Assembly: GCA_021292105.1 (NCBI GenBank) | Contig: CM037857.1 | Location: 34,604,680 to 34,668,679, forward strand | Direction: 5' to 3' | Source of the DNA: Anadara kagoshimensis | Taxonomy: Eukaryota > Mollusca > Bivalvia > Arcoida > Arcidae | Length of the DNA stretch: 64,000 nt | Shown here: positions 53,801-63,297 of the stretch, piece by piece | Numbering within the stretch: position 1 is the stretch's first letter | Layout: each line of letters opens with the position of its first letter | Notes under the pieces: model-generated | The model's database searches: none | What the model was told of the DNA's origin: nothing | Seen by the model: only the letters and a program-made list of their open reading frames with translations | Position numbers and translations under genes: made by a program

Positions 53801-56800
53801 TTGTTTTGGGAATTTTAGCCATTTTTTCCCTAGGGAAACTACCTTTATTCGGTAGTAATTTTAGACCAAAGAAAATCACTGTATATGTATTGCTAGAAAT
53901 ATGGTGGTTTTAGTTTTAAGAAATTATTTGTGGAGATATGTTTTTACCAACTTAATAACAGCACAATTTAACTGGTTATGAATTGACAAATGTAATGTGG
54001 TGTAATTTGGTTTGATCAATCGGTCATACTCTAAAGAGAAAAAAACTTGATAAGAATATACTGATTACAACCCTTATTATAGTCCATGGCATGATATATT
54101 CGTAATTATCTAAGATGGATTCCGCTAATTTTAATCTATGTCATTTATATAAAGGTGATATTTTGGGCTAGGTTTAACTTTATTTACCAGAAGTAATTAT
54201 TGGTAAAACTGATGAAAAGAGATGAAGCATGGGTGACCTTGTTAAATGATAGTTAAGATAATAAAATCTGAATAGGTCATTCATTGCATTAGATATTAGT
54301 TAAGATTTTGTCCATTATTTTGCTTTTTCATCTGTTACAGATGGGTATGAGTGGTATGGGTAATATGCAGCCAGTACAACCAAACATGGGGATGATGGGA
54401 ATGCAACAGATGCCTAATATGGGAATGCAACAACAGGTACATGTATGGACGGACAGTCTTGGGATAACTGAAGATTTAAATAGTTATAGTGATGGTGATT
54501 TAGATCTTTGTCCAGATTATTTCACTTATATTAAGGTGGTCAGTACAAAAATGATTTAGGAAACTGGAGTTCCAAGAGTAAGCTACCAGCCTTTGCTAGT
54601 GTAACATGAATGCTGGTTACAATAAAAAATAAAAAATTATTATAAAATACCCTTCTACCTACACCGGGAATCGAACTTGGGTCGCCCATTTGTAAAGCGA
54701 GCGCTCTACTGTTTCGCCTAACAGGTACCCCATAAGTGAGACAGTAGTAATGTCTCTTAACCTGTACATAGTACATACTATACCATGTAGCCTAGGCAGT
54801 TAGCTTCTGATGAGTCTAAAATGTAGAAGTAATTGATTTTTATAGCATTTCGGTGCTATTTTAAAATATAAAGCAGCATTATACTAATTATTTTGCAGCA
54901 TATTTTAATTATTCAGTGCAAAAATAATTTGCTTGAGTATGTTAAAAATTGGAAATGAATGCATGTGGATGCATGCTTGCATGTGCATATATAATTATAT
55001 TTCATACATTTAAACATCTGCAGTAATAAATAAGATGAATAGTCTAATATTTCTGCAAGAACAAAAACAGATATATGACATGAATAGGTTTAAAAAACCC
55101 TTGATGTCTTGTAAAAATATTGTATGGCATACCGGTATAACAATTTTCAACTGCCTATGTAAATGTCCCGAATTAACGCTTTTATCATACCTACTGCAGA
55201 TCTAGTTATTTTCGTTGGACTTTCATTTACATGAATTTATTGATGAGATTATTTACAAGATTTTGATGTCATGTTTCCATAATTTTTAAACTTTAATTGA
55301 AAGAAATTCAATTTGTTTTGTGGGGTCATATCAATCCAAAAATAAATTACACATAATCTAGATCTTCAGTATGTTTTAAAATGGAGCTTATTATTTATCT
55401 CCCCTTGATATATTATATCATTAGCCGGTAATGATGCAAGGAGGAATGATGATGCAGGGACCAGGAATGCAACAGCCAATGGGAATGGGTTTCTCTTCTG
55501 GAGGCATGCCAATGCAATCACCAATGTCAGCTGGAGGGGTAAGTGTATTTTGCATGAAGCATTGCATTATGTGATATCAGAATTATGCAATATCACAATA
55601 CATGAATGAGTGCATTTTGGGATTTAGGAATGCATGAAGCAGTGCATTATGGGAAGTTCGGAAATCTAGTGATGGATTACATTTTGGTTTGACTTTGGGA
55701 ATTTATGGTCTGTTGTTTTCTTGTGTTTTATTTGGTTTACCATCTTAAATGCAAATAAAAAACAACAACAACAAAACCAAGATTTTAGTAATGAATCAGC
55801 ATTTGTTAGTTGTTAGAGAGTGGTGTTTCATTGTAAAAACAGATACAATGTAGTGTTTTTGTTTTCAGCTGATAACTATCAAGAGACTGAAATTATGACA
55901 ATTTAGATCATAATATTTACAGTGTTATATGTCATATTTGTGCGGAATGTAATGGGAAAACTCTTATATTGCAAAGTTGCTGAATAGCATTGTGTATGTC
56001 ATTCCATATACAGTGGAACCACTTCATCATAAAATGTTGTATCCCTGGCATGGACCATTTTATGAACAATGTCATGTCTCTGACAAGAGCCACTAAATCA
56101 TTAATAACATATCCCTGACATAAGCAACACCATGAAAAATGTCATAAACCTAAAACAAACTATTTCACCGTCAATGTCCTATTCCAAAAATGTCATATCC
56201 ATAGAGTTAGCTCTGTCATTGCCAATTAAGCCAATTGCTGATTTTTATAGTTTCTTGCTCCAAAAATAGCTTTTGGCTTACATTTTTGCTCCAGATTTAT
56301 ATCAATTTCACAAGTATGAAAAAGTATAACAATTGTTACAAACTGTTATATCAAGACCAATCTATACACTAGGTCAGAACTGTAAGTACATTTGACTTGA
56401 GACATTTGTTACTTTTACTTTGGAAATTTTAGTGTTTCTGTCTCGTCAACATATAAATTGGCTCCCTAAACTCCTAAAATTGGCTAATTTTGGCTCTAGC
56501 TTTTTGAGAGCCAGAGCTAACCCTGTATCCCTGGCATGAGTTACTTTATCGTCATCATCATCCAGTGTGAAAGTGACAGGTTTATGTAGATAAACATTCC
56601 AAGCAGATTGATGTATTGTTGCTTGCATCTGTTAGTATTGACATGCCAAGCACCTGCTAATTTTATACATGTAGCTTTGATCTTCTCCCTTGTTGTCAGT
56701 CAGATGCCTTGTTTATGTTCCAAGCCCAATATGCTAGATATGCAGGGCCCTACAATGTTCTTCTGATAGCTATTGGTATAGCTTCTATATCCTTATAACA

Positions 56801-59800
56801 TTGTGTTTTTGTATGGTGATATCAATACTTAATTCTGTAATTTATAATTAAATGTACTGCATAAACTTTTAAGATGAGTATTGTATAGACAAGTTAGGTG
56901 GCCCTGGTTTAACAATCATTCCTTAACTACGATTGTCCTTAACTTAAATCTGTCAGAATTGAAATATTAATAATTACCTTTTTTTTTTTTAAGATATTCA
57001 GGATTGTAAGGTGTCATTTTGAAGATTGATTCGAACTTATAATATCTGTGTTCTATTTTTGTAGAAAATTGGTATTTTGAGTTCCATAAAAGATTGACAA
57101 AATCTGCCAGATTTAAGTTAAGGGAAACCTAGTTCTGGAATGATTGTAAAACCAGACCCCAGTTTCACAATCATTTCTTAACTATGATTGTCCTAAACTT
57201 ATATCTGGCAAATATGAACTCTAATTTATTTTGCTAGATTTTAAGATATTAAGAAATTTAAGTTGTCGCTTTGTTTATCACTTAAAGCTTAATAACATCT
57301 GCATTTATTTTTTGTAAAAAATAAGTTAAATTGTGGTTCAGAAATCAATTGCCAGAATTTGCCAGATTTAGTTAAGAAAAATCTTAGTTAAAGAATGATT
57401 GTGAAACCAAGGTCAGGACCTGATATTATTATACATGTACAAGACTCGTTTTCTTTCAATTGCTGGCTGTAATTATCTATATCGCTCTTTGTTGCTATGG
57501 TGCATTACATTTATGATAATATGATTGTAATTGTAAACTATACCTGCTAGGAGAGAAAGAGATATTAATTATATGTCTTTACAGTTGAAAAAAACTCTTA
57601 AATATTGGTTACTGTAAACCAACTTTAACTCACAACTGTAACTTTAACTCACAGCTTGTAAAAAATCTCACCAAACCCTTTTGCTACTACTGGCATTAAC
57701 TTTCACTATATAGACTATAGCTGAATATTTGATATAAATATTACCATTTACAGAAACAATGATTACTTTTCATGAAACTCTTTTCCTTGTGAAACATGTA
57801 AAAGTTAATTGCTTATGAACATTACAGTTTATTGAAAATGGTTTGAAAAATGAAAAGGTAGCATTCCTTTGACTATCAGTGGAGATAGGTGTCTGCGAGA
57901 ACCAAGTTTATAGCAGCCATTTTGTTAATATGCTCTAAATCAGCACTGTTTGAATGATATACAGTTGATATACTTGTATGGTGGTTCATAAACCTGTTAT
58001 ATGTTCCAGCTGTAGAAAGTATGAAGATAGACATGTATAGTCAAAACACATTGACCTGTCAGCTTGACGTTTTATTTAAATATTTATCAGGCACCATCTT
58101 CTGTCCCAGTACATCTGTGTATAGGGAACACAGATGTTTATTTTGTATACATCCTGAGTTATACTAACCTCATAGTACTCACCTGTGTCTTATGTATGTA
58201 TTAACTTGAATCTTAACACTGCCCATTTATTGGATGGACCCTCCTACATGAATATTCCTAATGAAAGGTCAAAGGGACAGGTCAATGTTGTTTACCTTTA
58301 CTGGATTCTATCAAAACCATAAACATAAATAGAAGTGTAGGCCTTGCGCTTTTACCGCTCAGTCATGAATAATTCACTTATATTGCGACTGTCCGTTATG
58401 GGAGGATGGCAAAGAACCGGAATACTCAGAGAAAACACTAACCTTTAGACAATAAACTGATAAACTATCTCGCGTTAGGATCTGTGCAAGTAGGATTGGC
58501 ACCTAGAAAATTAGAGAGGTTCTGTGATCTTACACTTTAGACCACTCTCGCTACGAGCCCAAAAGTAGCATTTTGAATGGAAGATAATAAATTTGACTTA
58601 GGGCTAGAATTTCATATCTTAGGTGGGTCAATAAGAGATGTCAGTTTCTCAGTACAGACAGAATTTATTGTAGACATGATAGAGATATTCATAAGTTTAC
58701 TAATAATTCATTGAATTATGATTTCTTACTCATTTCTATCGAAACAAACTTCTTGTTTTTAATTTTTAAAAAATGTTCTTACTTTATTTTTTATTTTATT
58801 TTATTTTTCCTTTATTTTACATACAAATGACTTACATTTTTCTAAAATTTAATTTCAAGTTGCTTGTTGTTTAGCTTCTCTCCCTCCTTGCATGTTTAAA
58901 TTGGTTGATGGGTTAATGCTATGTTAGTAGTAATTTTGTAATACGGGTATGTCATGTTGCCATGGTGATTACCCTGTTTAAAGTATGTAAGTAGTAATTT
59001 TGTAATATGTCATGTTGCCATAGTGATTATCCTGCTTAAAGTCACATGTATACACACCTTTTCATGCTAGATTTTAATTAGTTTGCATTGTTAAAGTTCA
59101 ATCAACTTTAATTTGCACCATGGTTTTGTAAAATATGCTTTTTACCTAGTTTATTAAAGTTGTAACAAAAGTATATTGATGTAGTACATGTATATAAAAC
59201 TTGTGTTGCATATTAAACTATCACTACTTGTCACTTGCATGCATTTATTTACTCTTTTTGTGGTAAAACTTTGAATAATTGAAGTTTTTAAGCAAAAGAG
59301 ATTTTAAAAGAGTGTTTGATATAACTTCAGTTTTGATACAACTGATGTTGAGTTCTTTCTTAATTTAACTTTTATGTTCTGTAAATTCACTTTGACCTGA
59401 AGTTTATGTTAACCCTCTTGCTACCAGACATATTTGCAATATACTGATAGCCTGTTAGGCAGACATATGTCTTGTCAATTTGGCAGCAAGATCCTGTGTA
59501 TAGAGTCTGTGAATCTTGTTTGAAATCTTTGATTATGTAAGCAGATTTGAAAGTGTTTCCTGCAATTTGATGTCCAAGAACAGATGTTGCCGTCACTGAT
59601 GTCAAATAATCAATTGTTCCATGAAATCATTTAACATGATTTCTCACCGTTTGGATTGTTCTTGTACTTTAGAATTACAAATTCAATCTGGTTATATGAC
59701 TAGACTACAGACTCTATCACTCATTCTTTATTTGATTCAACTTGGTAACACATCAGTTCATTTTGTAATTAACCTTCTTGCTGCCATGGAGACTTTGCAC

Positions 59801-62800
59801 ACATATAGGCCGTCTACAATCTGATGGCATAGTATACAACATATTTTAATATTAGGGTAACTTTAACGAATAAACCTTGATTCTTGATTGTACACATACA
59901 ATGATATGCTACTTACATCTATATGCGCTATTTAAACTGTCCATGTTTATAAACACTCTGCCATCAGATTGTGGACGGACTATAGCATTATCACAAAACA
60001 AGAATAAATGCTTGTTTTTAATTGATGTGTTACCTAGTTGTAATGTTCTACTTTTTTGAAGTTTCATAATTTTTCATCATCAGTTTTGTGTATGGTATTA
60101 TAATTGTATATAATCCGAGTTGGACTATTTTGTTATAATTTGATGACATCATCAGTTTTGGTATATGTTGTTGATGACCTATTAGTTTTGGTTTATTTTG
60201 TTTAATTTGATGACATCATCAGTTTTGGTGTATTTTGTTATAACAGGCCGTTGTAAGTTCTGTCTGTGAGCAGACATCATCTACAACTACATCTATCTCT
60301 GAAAAAACAACTACCAAGGTTGGTTTTATGCTCATTATTTATGATTTCTGTGTACAGTCAAACCTGTCTACAAAGACCAATCATTTTATAACAAGCACCT
60401 GCTTACTATAACACTTCATCCATTTAACCTGTAAACAAGGACATCTGATCATTCTGACAATATTGTTAAGTTCCATATAGTGGTCTTGATAGACAGGTTT
60501 CTCTGTATTTAAAATTCCCCTTGCATGCTTTCTTATTTTATTTTTATATTCTACTCAGCTAAATTTTGTTCACATGATGAATCTCACAAAAAAAATTCAT
60601 GTGAATTGAAATTCATGTTTAGTTCACATCATATTTTTGTGAAAATAACATGAACAATTTCACATAAAATTCAAATTGGAATTTAAGTGAAATACATGTT
60701 AAATTTATATGAAATTTTGTGAAAATCATATGAAATTCACCTTGAATTCTGAAATTCATTTTGAACTACATTTAGCTGTGTAGTAATTATATGGTGTAGG
60801 TTTATATATTCCTAGCTCTACCATGTTCATTATTCCCTTATATCCAACAATATTGAACATGTATCGTAGATAGTCTTATACATGTATTTGTATTGGATGG
60901 AATGGTGTCGGTTTATCTATCTTAAAGGAATTATTTGTAAAATAAAAGACAATAAAGTGTTAAAGTTTTGAAATTTTTTTAGATAAAATATGGTGATTTG
61001 TTTAAACAAAGAAGCAGAGTTGTACTACCATTGTCACTTTCCAAGTCAACATTTATGTTACATTTTATACTATGGTTTCAAATGCTTTCTATATTTAATA
61101 AAAAACGTTGTCATGACACATACATGTATATCTTCAAGACAACGCCTAACTTTATGGTACTGATCAGGTTCAAGGCATTTTTAACACTGATCATCATTCA
61201 TAGGAAGTACATCATTGCAGACTTAAAGTTAAAAAGGTGTTTGATTTGTGTTCAAAACCGTGTCACATACTCTGTTTATAGTAAAGTACATTAATGGTTT
61301 TCACTATATAATACTGTGTACAATGGCACCAAATTTTCATGTTTTATGCATTTACCATAAATGCATAATTGTTTTTTTCCTTTTGTCATAACTTTTATTA
61401 TTTAAATTAATTGTGTTGTAAATCTACACCTGACTATTTAAAATGTGATTTTATAGTTATGTTTGCCTGTTTGCCTTTACCAGGCATGGTCACAAGATCT
61501 TTTAGGATCAAGACATTTTCAGGATGGCTTTTACTAGTGTGTATATAAATGAAAATAGCCAAATGTTTCTGTTTTTGTATAGGGAAGTCGGATATGAAAT
61601 TTAAGAAGTTGAGATTAAATTTTGATTGTTTATTTATGATTACATATTCAGTTTTGCAAAACAAACAAACAATTAATAAGTACCACACATACAAACTTTA
61701 GTGATAAATATTGGTAGCTCTTGTTTTGGTAGACCTTTGTGTATCACAGTCGGTCAATAAATGAAGGCCTGAGTAATATTTGCAAGAGGCATAGAGTGTT
61801 TGGCCTGAATCTGAAATGCCTTAGGTTTCAGTTTATAAGTTATCTGAATTGCTATACTGCTAAAGTATCGTGCTGCTGTCCTGGTCAGCTGTTGTGTGTT
61901 TGCCAAGGGCATTCTTAGTTTGTACTTATCAAACGTCTGCATCAGATACAATATGGTGTATCTAAAGAGTACAATATTGTATCTCAGAAGGATTTTGAGT
62001 TAAGTGAGATTTCAAGGTTTAATTTTAGATATTTGACCACATAAATGTTTAATATTACTTATAGAAACAAAAATGTATAATTTACCAAGTATTTTCTAGA
62101 TAGTAATGCATGTATGCATTTCTTCTTTTTCCCCAACCATAAAGTATTATCATGAATCTTATATAGAATTCAGTGTGTATTGAAGATGTTCTAATCACCA
62201 GCATAGATGAACACCATCCGTATAAGACTACTATATGATAAACTTAAACATTAGTGTAAAACTATGCATAATATGGTGTTGAACATAAAATGATGTTTTT
62301 TTCTGGACATTGTATCAATAACTTTTGAAGTAACTATTGGAAACAATAGTTTAACACAAATGTCATGGTAAATCAATAATATTTATCATTGCTTAGTCTT
62401 ACTGCAAACAAATTTCAATTGTTTTCTATCAGTTAATTGTATCTTCAATCTCTTTAAGGTGGTGAATAGTGTTGTGTGTATAGGTCATGATTATTATACT
62501 GTTACTAAGGTGGTCAGGTCTAAAGTTGTGGAGGAAACCTTTAATTTTTGACATTCTGGCAAACATTTTGATAAACTGGCAAATTTGCTCCCACTAGGAT
62601 CTTTCCACAATGGATATAAACCTAAGTAGTGAAAGACGATGTGATATGAAAGCCAACACTTAAAACACTCAACCACAAAGGCCTCAATTTGTTAAGGAGT
62701 TTGTCTATGTTTGACTATATCACATGATGGCTTCTTATATACCCTGGTGTATAGTTTGTTAGAAATACCTGACTTCAATTATCTAATGGAAACATTAGTT

Positions 62801-63297
62801 ATTTATATGTTAGCAGTCAACATATCCACAGAGTAAGAATAGGAGTAGCTTCAAACCAAGTTTGGTTCAGTATATAGTAAGGTCAACATAGGCTTGTTTA
62901 GCATAAACTGTATCCAAAATAATTAATTGGACCAGTATCTTTCATAAGTTGCAAAGAAGTTTTTGAACTCGCAAATATGTCATTCATTTACCAGATTTCA
63001 CCAAATACAATAACTGACTGGTGTTAGTTTGTTAACAATAATTGTCAATGGTTTATGGATGGCAGTTTAACTGTGGATGGTTTTTGGATATACATGTGTT
63101 GAAGTTGTTATTGAACTGATCATTTTATATATAAATTATTCTTTTATTTTGGTTACAGAAATCATCTGGAAATACATGGACAACTGATTCCAGTAAAGTT
63201 AATATAAGTATCGATGCTCTTAGTCCATCTAGTAAATATCAGAAACAACCTCAACCAAGTATGAACCAGCTACAACAGCAAGGAACCATGGGAACAG
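37444..63297 (+). CDS. CLINT1: Clathrin interactor 1 / epsinR, 13 exons, 3' end outside window
   Basis: This is an ENTH-domain adaptor that binds PI(4)P membranes, AP-1/GGA and clathrin in trans-Golgi/endosome traffic. The exons are 37444-37475, 39071-39272, 40540-40678, 42486-42620, 43764-43944, 50534-50765, 51646-51811, 52455-52518, 53169-53448, 54341-54436, 55425-55538, 60247-60318 and 63159-63297. All junctions are GT-AG and phases agree across the 1852 nt. The start MWKIKELTDTVTNVVMNYSE matches the epsinR N-terminus, and ENTH spans about residues 5-150. An acidic/basic linker with TAKKLDLGAASQLG follows, then FADF/GDF motifs at about 330-395, a Met/Gln-rich stretch at about 425-545, and a Trp-x-x-x-x-S-KVNISIDAL block, conserved in human CLINT1, at about 577-590. 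It is already 617 codons, against 625 for the whole human protein, so this orthologue is longer. No frameshift is seen. It is divergent from GOT1. Confidence 0.93.
38560..38790 (+). repeat. SINE 3' part, family E
   Basis: Carries cacttcacctttagctgg, tgatgtctcaatataaatga and aatattcttgact, with an aatcccattcaatcattc tail. An 82-codon frame across it is not a gene. It lies in CLINT1 intron 1. Confidence 0.65.
39071..39272 (+). CDS. CLINT1: CLINT1 exon 2 (ENTH core)
   Basis: Encodes TNVVMNYSEVEKKVREATND to NKKNWRRVYK. WGPHG, KRMLHDNKKNW and RRVYK are signature ENTH segments. The acceptor is preceded by a T-run (TTTTTTTAG) and the donor is GTTAGT, slightly off consensus. Confidence 0.95.
40540..40678 (+). 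CDS. CLINT1: CLINT1 exon 3 (ENTH core)
   Basis: Encodes SLLLLAYLVRNGSERVVTAS to DEHGKDQGLN. NGSERVV and DEHGKDQG are near-invariant in epsin and epsinR ENTH domains. It enters in phase 0 and leaves in phase 1 with a GTAATT donor. Confidence 0.95.
40871..41939 (+). repeat. 63-bp minisatellite, about 17 copies
   Basis: Unit: ggttgttgctcagtctgttt, caatcacttctagctctaaa, tgttctctgtagtga and a variable ccacag/acttag/cctcag ending. The period is 63, a multiple of three, so one plus-strand frame stays open for 347 codons; this is an artefact. The last unit runs without break into the SINE at 41905-42165. In CLINT1 intron 3. Confidence 0.97.
41905..42165 (-). repeat. SINE, family C, joined to the minisatellite
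   Basis: Matches 17927-18200: ggccacatgtggcctactct, agaggtgtctttaacatgca, gttttgagtctcgtcc and tatgggcaggagatga. The tRNA-like head is on the minus strand near 42165. Confidence 0.7.
42205..42360 (+). repeat. Dispersed repeat, family A (shortened)
   Basis: gaataaagttagtttcccct at the left and gacagaaggtaccggtag at the right; a central part is missing compared with 19786-20025. It ends 126 bp before CLINT1 exon 4. Confidence 0.6.
42486..42620 (+). CDS. CLINT1: CLINT1 exon 4 (end of ENTH)
   Basis: Encodes VRQKSKDLIALIQDDDKLRD, then ERKKAKKNKDKFVG and WGNRY. DDDKLRDERKKAKKNKDK is the epsinR-type ENTH C-terminal helix. The donor GTGAGT gives phase 1. Confidence 0.95.
43290..43530 (+). repeat. 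SINE 3' part, family E
   Basis: Contains aagcactcggcattacg, aagaaccctgctg, ctatagctggcaatgtctcg and gaaatattcttgactgggac, with an actcaactcaact tail. CLINT1 intron 4. Confidence 0.7.
43764..43944 (+). CDS. CLINT1: CLINT1 exon 5 (linker)
   Basis: Encodes SDRYEEEPSYTRKPSSGNKL, then DEIEDWDNGKKTIAGEAVDK and a KDLWNRVHGRRGPDDIVDY end. This is charged linker outside the ENTH fold, comparable to the human segment that begins SERYDPEP. The downstream intron is the longest in the gene (6.6 kb). Confidence 0.9.
44909..45368 (+). repeat. 92-bp minisatellite, 5 copies
   Basis: Unit: gaaaaattgtcttttagaaa, tgtttatcttttatatagac, actagaattaataaaactaa and gtgtttaaatttgaatgaag, ending gacagccagcca. Copies are over 95% alike by eye, so a recent expansion. 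CLINT1 intron 5. Confidence 0.95.
45369..49089. other. CLINT1 intron 5 sequence without recognised genes
   Basis: AT-rich. Holds an agctcacctgag..agatgagct element remnant at about 46621-46656, a G-run at about 47020-47034 and a hairpin-prone gtaatttta / taaaattac pair at about 48387-48464. Small open frames at 45401, 45612, 45852 and 47272 show no family resemblance or splice support. Confidence 0.5.
49090..49205 (-). repeat. SINE 3' fragment, family E
   Basis: Minus-strand version of the family E end: plus strand reads gattgatttaatgggggttt, cagtcaaaaatatttcattc and gatgtcaccagctataag. Confidence 0.65.
50155..50365 (+). repeat. SINE, family B copy
   Basis: Starts agagccttggcggacaagtg (A-box-like), then ttttaatccatcc and ctttaggtattctgatttcc. 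It ends shortly before the CLINT1 exon 6 acceptor. Confidence 0.5.
50534..50765 (+). CDS. CLINT1: CLINT1 exon 6 (acidic linker, LDLGAA block)
   Basis: Encodes an Asp/Glu/Lys/Asn-rich stretch, then YTSVERTHTTRTEKITTNRR and TAKKLDLGAASQLGKDK. The T-rich block plus (I/L)DLGAA is conserved with human CLINT1. The donor is GTAGGT, and a (TC)n tract starts within six bases of the exon end. Confidence 0.92.
50771..50843 (+). repeat. (TC)n(TA)n microsatellite at the CLINT1 exon 6 donor
   Basis: About 28 TC units directly followed by about 8 TA units. The first T is the sixth base after the exon end, so the tract begins inside the extended donor site. Confidence 0.97.
50850..51022. mobile_element. MITE fragment, ACAGTGAAACCTGTC type
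   Basis: Left end tatagtgaaacctgtctact, inner ataaaggccactcaaggaaa, right part aaaaagcaagtggctctaat then atacaggtgg. The right terminus is incomplete. Same family as 30490-30671. Confidence 0.6.
51646..51811 (+). CDS. CLINT1: CLINT1 exon 7 (SLIDMG and FADF motifs)
   Basis: Encodes SQTSSTSATVDAGPSLIDMG, then SFADFADFRSASDSSAFGDF. SLIDMG resembles a clathrin-box type motif at the place where human has DLVDLF. The paired DF motifs fit the gamma-ear (AP-1/GGA) binding consensus. It enters in phase 0 and leaves in phase 1. Confidence 0.92.
52455..52518 (+). CDS. CLINT1: CLINT1 exon 8 (KDFGDF motif)
   Basis: A 64-nt exon encoding GSVANKDFGDFAQFQSASSP plus N. DFGDF corresponds to the human GDFGDW gamma-ear motif. 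Acceptor TTGTAG, donor GTAAAA. Confidence 0.9.
53169..53448 (+). CDS. CLINT1: CLINT1 exon 9 (GGFADF, Met-rich repeats)
   Basis: Encodes SEQGGFADFSNISTSNTAAA, a Ser-rich SSNDLFDVFSG (human has SSDLFDLMGS), and then a short repeat of the form M-(G/N)-T/S-M-N-(T/A)-Q-P-M four times over. The GGFADF motif is the third adaptor-ear site. The donor is GTATGA, phase 0. Confidence 0.9.
53625..53850 (-). repeat. Dispersed repeat, family A
   Basis: Full copy in the same orientation as 14-253: aaaaactaccttctgcctta at the left, ccctagggaaactaccttta at the right. CLINT1 intron 9. Confidence 0.7.
54341..54436 (+). CDS. CLINT1: CLINT1 exon 10 (Met/Gln-rich)
   Basis: Thirty-two codons, MGMSGMGNMQPVQPNMGMMG then MQQMPNMGMQQQ. 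Low-complexity Met/Gln/Gly sequence as in the tail of human CLINT1. Both junctions are phase 0 (TTACAG / GTACAT), so the exon could be skipped without a frameshift. Confidence 0.85.
54590..54795 (-). repeat. tRNA-derived SINE, family D
   Basis: The minus strand has TTAGGCGAAACAGTAGAGCG (A-box region) and AGTTCGATTCCCGG (B box), closer to a tRNA than the copy at 2215-2400. Shared flank: gtgagacagtagtaa and actataccatgtagc. Confidence 0.7.
55425..55538 (+). CDS. CLINT1: CLINT1 exon 11 (Met/Gln-rich)
   Basis: Thirty-eight codons, PVMMQGGMMMQGPGMQQPMG then MGFSSGGMPMQSPMSAGG. Phase 0 at both ends with a GTAAGT donor. Composition continues that of exon 10, suggesting duplication of a tail exon. 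Confidence 0.85.
55539..56904. other. CLINT1 intron 11, first part
   Basis: AT-rich. A ~55-bp word (gcatgaagcattgcattatg / gcatgaagcagtgcattatg) occurs twice at 55552 and 55631. No gene seen. Confidence 0.5.
56905..57415. mobile_element. Two adjacent TIR elements of one family
   Basis: Each copy starts ggtttaacaatcattcct / gtttcacaatcatttctt and ends with the inverse, gaatgattgtaaaaccag / gaatgattgtgaaaccaa. Inner arms carry taacttaaatctg and cagatttaagtta. Copy 1 is about 56905-57135, copy 2 about 57155-57415. No coding capacity. Confidence 0.75.
57416..59385. other. CLINT1 intron 11, middle part
   Basis: AT-rich, no gene seen. A direct repeat, taagtagtaattttgtaata plus tgtcatgttgccat, occurs at about 58926 and 58986. 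A T-rich ttttattttattttatttt tract lies near 58785. Confidence 0.5.
59810..59990. repeat. Inverted repeat / foldback remnant
   Basis: ccgtctacaatctgatggca at 59810 pairs with tgccatcagattgtggacgg at about 59961. A related hairpin with cttgct(a/g)cca / tggcagcaag lies at 59411-59490. Confidence 0.65.
60247..60318 (+). CDS. CLINT1: CLINT1 exon 12
   Basis: Twenty-four codons, AVVSSVCEQTSSTTTSISEK then TTTK, phase 0 at both ends. Acceptor AACAG, donor GTTGGT (non-optimal at +3). Ser/Thr-rich, comparable to the KSVSKT stretch before the conserved Trp block in human. Being symmetric it may be a cassette exon. Confidence 0.75.
60353..60507. mobile_element. MITE, ACAGTCAAACCTGTCT type
   Basis: Left end TACAGTCAAACCTGTCTAC, right end the inverse of TACAGAGAAACCTGTCTATC. 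It starts 35 bp after the CLINT1 exon 12 donor. Confidence 0.75.
60549..60782. mobile_element. MITE with CTACTCAGCTAAAT ends
   Basis: Left ctactcagctaaattttgtt and right inverse ctacacagctaaatgtagtt form the TIRs. The interior is packed with inverse words (ttcatgtgaa, ttcacataaaa, aaattcat). Confidence 0.7.
60783..63158. other. CLINT1 intron 12
   Basis: AT-rich. Contains a minus-strand family B SINE at about 62515-62695 and otherwise no recognised feature. Open frames at 60998, 61434 and 61754 show no family resemblance. Confidence 0.5.
62515..62695 (-). repeat. SINE, family B copy (inverted)
   Basis: The minus strand starts GAGGCCTTTGTGGTTGAGTG and continues with ttgccagtttatc- and gccagaatgtc-type words as in the plus-strand copies. 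Confidence 0.45.
63159..63297 (+). CDS. CLINT1: CLINT1 exon 13 (conserved NISIDAL block)
   Basis: Encodes KSSGNTWTTDSSKVNISIDA, then LSPSSKYQKQPQPSMNQLQQ and a QGTMGT end. Human CLINT1 has a matching STWSD-x-SVNISLDNL block followed by a Pro/Gln-rich segment. The donor GTAAGG leaves phase 1, so at least one more exon follows beyond the window. Confidence 0.92.
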
